From DASXIW01 sp036497785 (GTDB taxonomy: Bacteria; Pseudomonadota; Alphaproteobacteria; Acetobacterales; Acetobacteraceae): 20,573 nt of DNA. Both the position numbers and the translations under genes were made by a program. The stretch lies in the NCBI GenBank assembly GCA_036497785.1, contig DASXIW010000293.1, forward strand, positions 1 to 20,573, given 5' to 3'. Within the stretch, counting starts at the first letter, position 1. The number at the start of each line of letters is the position of its first letter. Under the pieces are notes generated by a model. It did no database searches. It was given only the letters and a program-made list of their open reading frames with translations, and was not told where the DNA came from. Shown here piece after piece: positions 1-5,903 of the stretch.

Positions 1-353
1 CGCCGGACGCGACCTGGGCGCTGATCTCGGCCAGATGCAGGTTCATCGCTTCGGTGTTGACGGTGGGCAGCACGAGGGCCGCGCCAATCCCTCGCGCGGG
101 ACAAACGGCGCCGAACTCCCCTCTCCGGCAGGTTTTTCAGACCCTCCACGCCACGTTCGTTGTAGTGATGCACCCAATCGCGCAACGTCTGCCGGTCCAT
201 GCCCGCCGCCCGCGCTGCATCGGTCCGATTATGCCCCTCCAGCACCAGAGCAAGCGCCAACATCCGCCGCGCTGCAGCCGCGTCCTGGCTGCGTGCCGCC
301 GACGCCCGTAAGCCCTTCAGATCCAACTCTGTCCGCGTGATCGCCAATGTCAT
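1..353 (-). pseudogene. IS630-family transposase remnant (internal deletion, frameshift, cut by window edge)
   Basis: Reading the minus strand from an ATG at 353, the first ~79 codons encode an IS630-type N-terminal helix-turn-helix region (MTLAITRTELDLKGLR at the start, then LALVLEGHNRTDAARAAGMD and TLRDWVHHYNERGVEGLKNL). Near 112-118 this frame stops making family sense. The next frame picks up, from about 115 down to 1, with FGAVCPARG, LVLPTVNTEAMNLHLAEIS and QVASG, which belong to the DDE catalytic half of the same family. The middle of the transposase (end of the HTH region through the first catalytic Asp region) is therefore missing, and the two remaining pieces are out of frame. The element cannot encode an active transposase. 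The C-terminus lies outside the window. Family assignment rests on remembered motifs; terminal inverted repeats were not identified. Confidence 0.8.
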
Positions 354-681
354 CGCTGCCGTCCCTTGCCGATCTCCGCAGCGAATCAAACGACATCGCA
401 CTCCTCCGACTCACATTCGAGTCAGCCCATCAGGCGGGTGGTATTACTTCTCGCGGCTGCGGTTTCTTGCTTCGGTTGAAATCCCGCAATCTCGATTTGG
501 GGAGCGGCGAAGCCCCCGGAATGCCGAGCGACCGGAACGCCCTGAACGGCGGTCGCACGGTTCGATTGCCTGCGGCGCAAGAAGATCCAAGCGAGAGAGT
601 AACGGGATCAAAGGCGCTTCTGCCCCTTTGCGGGTTGGGGCAGAGCCCGACCTTCTCTTGAAGCCCGCTCTCAAACAGCCC
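354..681. other. Gene-free spacer between IS remnant and acyl-CoA ligase
   Basis: No convincing gene is present in these 328 bases. Open frames exist on both strands (for example about 76 codons on minus, 444-674), but their composition is Arg/Ser/Pro-rich and shows no recognisable domain. The only structure I can support is the hairpin at 619-644, listed separately. The part nearest 354 should hold the outer end of the IS630 element, but I could not identify its terminal repeat. Confidence 0.6.
619..644 (-). terminator. Hairpin downstream of the acyl-CoA ligase operon
   Basis: An 8-bp perfect stem (TCTGCCCC at 619-626 with GGGGCAGA at 637-644) encloses a 10-base loop, about 38 bases past the ligase stop codon on the minus strand. 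There is no clear U tract, so this is only terminator-like. It could equally be part of an intergenic repeat. Confidence 0.35.
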
Positions 682-2361
682 TCACGCGATAGATGACGCC
701 GCCGGTGCTGAGCCGCGCGTTGTCATGCCGGCGGCATGCTGGCGCAGCAGATGTTTCTGTACCTTGCCGGTTGAGGTTTTCGGCAGGTCGGTGAACACGA
801 ACGTTCTGGGCATCTTGAATCCGGCGAGATGCTGGCGGCAGAAATCGGTCAGTTCCGCTTCCGTGGCTGGCGTGCCCGGGCGCAGGGTGATGAAGGCGCA
901 GGGGGTTTCGCCCCAGGTCTCGTCGGGCCGGGCCACCACGGCCGCCTCCAGCACCGCGGGGTGGCGGTAGAGCACATTCTCCAGTTCCAGGCTGGAGATG
1001 TTTTCGCCGCCGGAGATAATCAGATCCTTCGAACGATCCTTCATCTCCACATAACCGTCCGGGTGCAGCACGGCGAGGTCGCCGGTATGCAGCCAGCCAC
1101 CGGCGAAGGCTGCCTCGGTGGCGGCTGGGTCTTTGTGGTAGCCCTTCATCAGCGTATGCCCCCGGAGCAGGATCTCGCCCACCGTGCGCGCATCGGCCGG
1201 AACGGGCGCCAGGGTGGCGGGATCGGCGACGATGAGGTCCGAGATGCCATAGGAGGGCAGCCCCTGGCGCGCCATCAGTGCCGCGCGCGCGGGCAGCCTC
1301 AGCCCGTTCCATTCCGCCTTCCAGTCGCAGGCCAAAGCGGGGCCGTAGGTTTCGGTCATGCCGTAGGCGTGGATGATGCGGAAGTTGAGGGCTTCCATTT
1401 TTTCGAGCAAGGCTGGCTGGGGCGGGGCGCCGCCCACGGCGAAGGTGACGACGTGATCGCTGCGGCGGGATATTTTCCGCGCCGCCTCCCGCAGCAGGTT
1501 CAGCACGATCGGCGCACCGGAAGCGTGGGTCACACCGTGTTCGTCGATCAGCGCGAACACCGCTGCCGGGTCCATCCGCCGCAGACAGACATGCGTACCG
1601 GCCAGGGCGGTGATGCACCAGGTGTGGCACCAGCCGTTGCAATGAAACATCGGCAATGTCCAGAGATACACGGGCTGATGGCCCAGGCGCAGCAGCGACA
1701 GATTGCTGATGGCGTTCAGATAGGCGCCGCGATGGTGATAAAGGACGCCCTTCGGCGCACCGGTGGTGCCAGAGGTATAGTTCAGCGCGATCGCATCCCA
1801 TTCGTCCCGCAGGGGGACGGGGCGAAAATCGGGATCGCCCTCCACCAGAAACTCCTCGTAATCCAGCGCGCCGATCAGGCGGCCGCCGGGGAAGGCGGGA
1901 TCGTCGATATGCACCACGAGCGGGGGGGCAGGCAGCAACGCCAGCGTGGCCTGCGCGACATCGCCCAATTCGCGGTCGACGATGAGCACGCGCGCCTCGC
2001 CATGCGCGAGGATATGCGCGACGGTCGCGGCATCCAGGCGGGTGTTGATGGCGTTGAGCACGGCCCCCAGCATCGGCACGCCGTAATGCGCCTCCAGCAG
2101 CGCCGGCACGTTGGGGGCGAACACGGCGACGGTGTCGCCATAGCCCACGCCGCGTTGTTGCAGCGCGGAGGCCAGGCGGCGGCAGCGTTCGGCAAAGGCG
2201 CGATAGGTGAGGCGGCGCGGCCCGGCAATGACGGCGATGCTGTCGGCAAAGCCAGCCTCGGCCCGCGCGAGCAGGCTCAGCGGTGTCAGGGCCGAAAAAT
2301 TGGCGGGGCGCCGATCGAGATGCGGTGCGGGGCTTGGCTGAGCATTGTCGGACCGGATCAT
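682..2361 (-). CDS. AMP-forming acyl-CoA ligase (DmdB/LvaE-like)
   Basis: 559-aa member of the ANL adenylating family, predicted to activate a carboxylic acid to its CoA thioester via an acyl-AMP. Visible motifs: P-loop YTSGTTGAPKG (195-205), YGMTET (333-338), TGD (426-428), hinge region KDRSKDLIISGGENIS (441-456) and catalytic Lys533 in TGKVQK. Length and the LNAINTRLD segment fit the short/medium-chain branch that includes DmdB and PRK08162-type synthetases. The ATG at 2361 is preceded by AAGAAGG at good spacing; the frame stays open further upstream but that stretch overlaps the DUF6285 gene. It is the last gene of the operon, 50 bases after DUF6285. In the 4-hydroxyacid reading of this operon it corresponds to LvaE, which makes levulinyl-CoA. 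The true substrate cannot be read from sequence; DmdB-type use of 3-methylmercaptopropionate or a simple fatty acid is also possible. Confidence 0.9.
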   Translation of the reverse strand: MIRSDNAQPSPAPHLDRRPANFSALTPLSLLARAEAGFADSIAVIAGPRRLTYRAFAERCRRLASALQQRGVGYGDTVAVFAPNVPALLEAHYGVPMLGAVLNAINTRLDAATVAHILAHGEARVLIVDRELGDVAQATLALLPAPPLVVHIDDPAFPGGRLIGALDYEEFLVEGDPDFRPVPLRDEWDAIALNYTSGTTGAPKGVLYHHRGAYLNAISNLSLLRLGHQPVYLWTLPMFHCNGWCHTWCITALAGTHVCLRRMDPAAVFALIDEHGVTHASGAPIVLNLLREAARKISRRSDHVVTFAVGGAPPQPALLEKMEALNFRIIHAYGMTETYGPALACDWKAEWNGLRLPARAALMARQGLPSYGISDLIVADPATLAPVPADARTVGEILLRGHTLMKGYHKDPAATEAAFAGGWLHTGDLAVLHPDGYVEMKDRSKDLIISGGENISSLELENVLYRHPAVLEAAVVARPDETWGETPCAFITLRPGTPATEAELTDFCRQHLAGFKMPRTFVFTDLPKTSTGKVQKHLLRQHAAGMTTRGSAPAASSIA

Positions 2362-2411
2362 TTTTGTGACCTTCTTGCGGCCGGGAAGATTGTTTTTATC
2401 CCGTTGTTGCG

Positions 2412-2765
2412 TCAATGCTCGCGCAATGCCTTGGGATTGCTGATGGCGCAGCGGGCGCGGGCCAGATCCATCAGCAATGCGCCGACCGTCGCCGCGCCTT
2501 CCATACCGGGATCGTAGCGTCCGGCGCGAATGTCCAGCGACAGCTGGCGCAGCGGATCGGCGCCGCTCGCCACGGCGCACAGGCGCGCGTGCAGGGCATC
2601 GGAGAGGTCTGCGCCCGCCTGTAATTCACGCTCGACGATGGCGATGGCGCGCAACACCATCAGCCCCTGCACACGGCTTTCCGCCGGCAGAAAGGGCAGG
2701 ATTTCCTTCTGGACGGCCTCTCGGGCGGCGGCCAGTAATTCGGCGCCGCCGGGTTGCTCATTCAT
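2412..2765 (-). CDS. DUF6285 small protein (LvaB-like kinase partner)
   Basis: 117-aa, mostly helical, acidic N-terminal half, no signal peptide or membrane segment. The C-terminal ISNPK motif (108-112) and overall layout fit the DUF6285 family, which typically sits next to APH-like phosphotransferases and acyl-CoA dehydrogenases. Its ATG lies inside the end of the kinase gene (8-base overlap, 2758-2765, pattern ATGAATGA), so translation is probably coupled to the kinase. In P. putida the small protein LvaB of similar size is encoded next to kinase LvaA and is needed for full phosphorylation of 4-hydroxyacyl-CoA. I infer the same partner role here from position and size. No catalytic motif is visible. 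Equivalence to LvaB is not proven by sequence alone. Confidence 0.8.
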   Translation of the reverse strand: MNEQPGGAELLAAAREAVQKEILPFLPAESRVQGLMVLRAIAIVERELQAGADLSDALHARLCAVASGADPLRQLSLDIRAGRYDPGMEGAATVGALLMDLARARCAISNPKALREH

Positions 2766-3783
2766 ACGCCTGCTCCCGCACCATTCGCATCACATCAAGC
2801 TCCAGCTCCGGCACCACATGCCCGGTCAGCGCCAGTTCCAGGCTCGCCTCGGCGCCGGACAGATGGCGCTGGGCCTGGGATGTCGCGATCACCGCCCAGC
2901 GTATCGTCGCCAGCAGCGCCCACCACGCCACCTGTGCGGGGTCGATCCGCCGCCCGGCTTCGGCCTCGTAGGCGGCGGCGAATGGTGCGAACGGACCGAT
3001 GCCGCCCACGGTCATGGCGTCATTGCCGAAGCGCCAGCATGGCGCGCATAGCCAGCCAATATCCTCGTGCGGATCGCCGCAGGCGGCGAATTCCCAATCC
3101 AGCACGCCGCTGATGCCGGCTTCGTCCACCATGAAATTGCCGGTGCGAAAATCATTGTGGCACAGCACGACATCGCCGGGCGGGGGTGCGCGCCGTTCCA
3201 GATGGCGCAGGCCCCATTCCAGGATCGGGCGCGCCGTCGGCTGCCGGTCCAGCGCCGCGCGCAAGCTTGCGATCGCTCGGTCGGCGGCCGGCGCCGTGGG
3301 CACTCCCCCGAGAAACGCCAGATCGTCGCGCGGCGGACGGATGCTGTGGAGGCGCGCTAGCTCCCGCCCGAGCGCCGCCGCGAGCGGCGTGCGCCCACCG
3401 CCCAGCGTCTCGCTGCGGACGATGCGATGCGCCTGGGTGACGCCCTCGATCCGCGCCATCAGGAAAAACGGACCACCGATCACAGAATCGTCCGCGCACA
3501 GAAACAGCGGCCGGGGCACCGTGACCCCGGCTTGCGCGGCCGCCTTCAGCAGCGCGAATTCCTCGGCGCGGGGACGGCTGACATCCAGCTTGCCCGCGCT
3601 GTCCCGGCGCAACACCCAGGCATGTTCCCCTGCCCAATCGCCGCCCTCGACCGCGACCGACACCGCCCAATTCTGTTGGATCGCCCCACCGGTCAGCCGG
3701 CACCAATCCGACAGTCTCACGGCGCGCGCCGCCAGCACGCAGCACAACCAGGCGGCGATGCGTGAGATTGCCGCCTCATCCAT
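2758..3783 (-). CDS. APH/choline-kinase-like phosphotransferase (LvaA/ACAD10-11 kinase-like)
   Basis: 341-aa cytosolic protein of the aminoglycoside phosphotransferase fold. Brenner-type catalytic loop HNDFRTGN has His209, Asp211 and Asn216; the metal-binding Asp229 lies in GVLDWEFAACGDP. An N-terminal lobe with LTGGAIQQNW (30-39) provides the nucleotide-binding loop. The gene starts 8 bases before the acyl-CoA dehydrogenase stop (ATGGATGA, 3776-3783), and the next gene overlaps its own end in the same way. In vertebrates this kinase type is fused to an acyl-CoA dehydrogenase in ACAD10/ACAD11, and in P. putida LvaA phosphorylates 4-hydroxyvaleryl-CoA. Here the kinase is a separate chain directly downstream of its likely dehydrogenase partner, so an antibiotic-resistance role is unlikely. 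An in-frame extension to 3894 exists but lies wholly inside the upstream gene. Confidence 0.9.
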   Translation of the reverse strand: MDEAAISRIAAWLCCVLAARAVRLSDWCRLTGGAIQQNWAVSVAVEGGDWAGEHAWVLRRDSAGKLDVSRPRAEEFALLKAAAQAGVTVPRPLFLCADDSVIGGPFFLMARIEGVTQAHRIVRSETLGGGRTPLAAALGRELARLHSIRPPRDDLAFLGGVPTAPAADRAIASLRAALDRQPTARPILEWGLRHLERRAPPPGDVVLCHNDFRTGNFMVDEAGISGVLDWEFAACGDPHEDIGWLCAPCWRFGNDAMTVGGIGPFAPFAAAYEAEAGRRIDPAQVAWWALLATIRWAVIATSQAQRHLSGAEASLELALTGHVVPELELDVMRMVREQAYE

Positions 3784-4984
3784 GGCCGCCGGCGCCCCAT
3801 TCCCAGAAATCCAGCCGCTCCCGGCGCAGCGTGTTGGCCAGCACCATCTGGTGCACCTCGCTCGCGCCATCGACCAGTCGCGCCTGGCGGGCATAACGAT
3901 AGATCCATTCCAGCGGCGTGTCCGTGGAATAGCCCTTCGCGCCGAGCAATTGCAGCGCGGTGTCCACGGCGCGCTGCAGCGCGTCCGCCACCACCACCTT
4001 GGCCATGGAAACTTCCTTGCGCGCGAAATCGCCCTGGTCGAGCTTCCAGGCGGCGTGCATCGTCAGCAGCCGGCCTTGCTGGATATCCAGCGCGGCCTTG
4101 CCCAACATGGCTTGCACGCTTTCATGGTCGGCGAGTTTCGCGCCGAAGCTGGCGCGCGTTTCGATATGGGCGATCGCGATCTCCAGCGACCGCTTGGCCA
4201 GACCCAGCCAGCGCATGCAATGCGTCAGCCTCGCCGGACCCAGGCGGATCTGCGTCAGCTTCAACCCGTCGCCCACCGCCATCAGCAGGCTCTCGTCGGG
4301 GATTTCCAGCCCGTCGAAGGCCAGCTCGCAATGCCCGCCATGTTCTTCCGGCCCCATGATCGGAATGCGCCGCACGATGCGCCAGCCCGGCTGGTCCGCA
4401 TGGAATAGGAAAGCCGACAGGCCCCGGCGGCTGTCGTCGGAGGTGCGGGCGACGATGATGAAATGCTTCGCGGCCCCGGCCCCGGTGATGAACCATTTGC
4501 GGCCCCTGATCACCCAGCCCGCATTGCCGCGGGTGGCGGTGGTGTAGGTCAGCGAAGGGTCGGACCCGCAACCATCCGGCTCGGTCATGGCGAAGGCGCT
4601 CTGCACCGCGCCATCCACGATCGGTTGCAGCCATTTTGCCTTTTGTTCCGGCGTGCCGACCCGTTCCAGCAGCATCATGTTGCCGTCATCCGGCGCTGCC
4701 GAGTTGAACACGATCGGCCCGAAGATGGAGCGGTTCATCTCCTCGTAGCATGCCGCCATGCCGGTCATGTCCAGGCCACGGCCACCGCGCGCGACGGGCA
4801 TCTGCAACGCCCATAATCCCTGCGCCTTTGCCTCCGCGCGCAGCGCCTGTAGCAGCGGCGGCGCGAGGTTCTCATGCGCGTCGTAGGAAGCCGGGTCCGA
4901 TTCCAGCGGGATGATCCGGCTGTCCACGAAGGCGCGGATGGCGACCCGCAGGGCCTCGATATCGGTCGGCAGGGAGAAATCCAT
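3776..4984 (-). CDS. Acyl-CoA dehydrogenase, ACAD10/11-like (LvaC-like)
   Basis: 402-aa flavoprotein of the acyl-CoA dehydrogenase fold: FAMTEPDGCGSD (131-142) and WFITG (164-168) form the FAD/substrate region, and the C-terminal four-helix domain ends with a VDGASEVHQ segment. At the position where canonical enzymes carry catalytic Glu (EGT), this protein has Asp372 (DGA), as I remember for ACAD10/11-type members. In that group the reaction is not simple desaturation but elimination of phosphate from a 4-phosphoacyl-CoA. The ATG at 4984 follows GAGGG at 7 bases, only 11 bases after the SDR stop; the 3' end overlaps the kinase by 8 bases. Context and residue both favour LvaC-like function. 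Ordinary dehydrogenation of a branched acyl-CoA remains possible. Confidence 0.88.
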   Translation of the reverse strand: MDFSLPTDIEALRVAIRAFVDSRIIPLESDPASYDAHENLAPPLLQALRAEAKAQGLWALQMPVARGGRGLDMTGMAACYEEMNRSIFGPIVFNSAAPDDGNMMLLERVGTPEQKAKWLQPIVDGAVQSAFAMTEPDGCGSDPSLTYTTATRGNAGWVIRGRKWFITGAGAAKHFIIVARTSDDSRRGLSAFLFHADQPGWRIVRRIPIMGPEEHGGHCELAFDGLEIPDESLLMAVGDGLKLTQIRLGPARLTHCMRWLGLAKRSLEIAIAHIETRASFGAKLADHESVQAMLGKAALDIQQGRLLTMHAAWKLDQGDFARKEVSMAKVVVADALQRAVDTALQLLGAKGYSTDTPLEWIYRYARQARLVDGASEVHQMVLANTLRRERLDFWEWGAGGHG

Positions 4985-4995
4985 GGGAAGCCCTC

Positions 4996-5769
4996 TCAGA
5001 GCGCGCTGATGGAATGGCCGCCATCGACGACAATGACGGAGCCGGTCATGTGGCGGCCGGCGTCGGAGGCCAGCAGCAAAATCGGGCCGGTGAGATCGTC
5101 GAGGGTGCCGAGGCGGCGTTGCGGCACGCGTTTGAGCATCGCTTTACCGGCCTCGGTTTCGAGATATGCGCTTGTGAGGTCGCTCGTGATGTAGCCGGGG
5201 GCGAGCGCATTTACCCGGATGCGATGGCGCGCCAGTTCCAGCGCCATCACCCGCGTCAAATGCTCCAGCCCGGCCTTGGCGGCGGCGTAAGGCGCCACCG
5301 CGCCCGCCGTGCGGCGCCCGACGATCGAGGTGATGTTGACGATGCTGCCCGGCCGCTCCGCCGCCACCAGCCGCCGCGCCACTTCCCGCGCCATCAAGAA
5401 GGCGCCGCGCAGATCGACATTCATCACCGCATCCCAATCCGCGGCCTGCTGATCCAGGAGCGGGCGGGTGATAGCAATCCCGGCATTGTTGATCAGAATG
5501 TCGCACGGCCCGAACGGCACCGAGGCCGCATCGATCGCCGCAATCAGACCGGCCTCGTCGCTGACATCCAACGCCACCGCCGCCGCCCGCTCACCCAGCC
5601 GCGCCGCCTCCTCCGCCACCAGCGCATGACGCCGCGCGCCCATAACCACCGCCGCCCCGGCCGCATGCAGCACGCGCGCGATATGCAGCCCAATGCCGCC
5701 GGAGGCCCCCGTGATCAGCGTCACCCGCCCGCTCAGCGAAAAAATCTCGGCAAGCCGACATTGCGGCAT
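4996..5769 (-). CDS. Short-chain dehydrogenase/reductase (FabG/LvaD-like)
   Basis: 257-aa classical SDR. Cofactor motif TGASGGIG (20-27), LDV (67-69), NNAG (94-97), and catalytic Ser148, Tyr161 and Lys165 (YAAAK) are all present. Arg46-Arg47 after the second beta strand suggest NADP(H) preference, which is inference. The ATG at 5769 has GAGGG just upstream; the frame stays open far upstream through the palindromic element and the preceding gene, but that is an accident of composition. First gene after the 134-base gap that holds the inverted repeat, and 11 bases ahead of the ACAD10/11-like gene. In the Lva-type scheme it would interconvert 4-ketoacyl-CoA and 4-hydroxyacyl-CoA. SDR substrates cannot be predicted from motifs, so that role depends on context. 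Confidence 0.88.
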   Translation of the reverse strand: MPQCRLAEIFSLSGRVTLITGASGGIGLHIARVLHAAGAAVVMGARRHALVAEEAARLGERAAAVALDVSDEAGLIAAIDAASVPFGPCDILINNAGIAITRPLLDQQAADWDAVMNVDLRGAFLMAREVARRLVAAERPGSIVNITSIVGRRTAGAVAPYAAAKAGLEHLTRVMALELARHRIRVNALAPGYITSDLTSAYLETEAGKAMLKRVPQRRLGTLDDLTGPILLLASDAGRHMTGSVIVVDGGHSISAL

Positions 5770-5803
5770 TCGTTCCCTCGCCCCCCGCTGCCCAAAGGGC
5801 AAA

Positions 5804-5895
5804 CGGACAAAAGTTTTTTGGTTCTTTTTTTCAAAAAAGAACAAGAAAGCTAAGCCCTTCTTTTTTGCAAAAAAGAAGCAAAAAACTCTTCTCCG
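5804..5895. repeat. Long interrupted palindrome of A/T-tract hairpins
   Basis: Two 39-base arms (5804-5842 and 5857-5895) are inverted copies of each other with about 5 mismatches, separated by a 14-base spacer. Each arm also contains its own 10-bp perfect hairpin: GTTCTTTTTT/AAAAAAGAAC (5821-5842) and CTTCTTTTTT/AAAAAAGAAG (5857-5878), both with 2-base centres. The outer arms AGTTTTTTG (5812-5820) and CAAAAAACT (5879-5887) pair perfectly. It could fold as one long hairpin or as a closing stem with two hairpins. It lies between the long acyl-CoA dehydrogenase and the SDR and is sharply A/T-rich in G/C-rich DNA. It looks like a dispersed intergenic element and may terminate or attenuate transcription on either strand. 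Confidence 0.8.
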
Positions 5896-5903
5896 ATTAC
5901 GCC

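Noticed and set aside
444..674. 76-codon minus-strand open frame in the first spacer
   Set aside because: Low-complexity, basic composition, no ribosome site and no recognisable domain.
829..2517. 562-codon open frame on the plus strand, antisense to the acyl-CoA ligase
   Set aside because: Gln/Arg/His/Gly-rich translation with no domain; a by-product of G/C-rich third positions opposite a gene with clear catalytic motifs.
2758..3783. Aminoglycoside resistance gene
   Set aside because: The APH fold is real, but overlap with an ACAD10/11-like gene and DUF6285 indicates a catabolic kinase.
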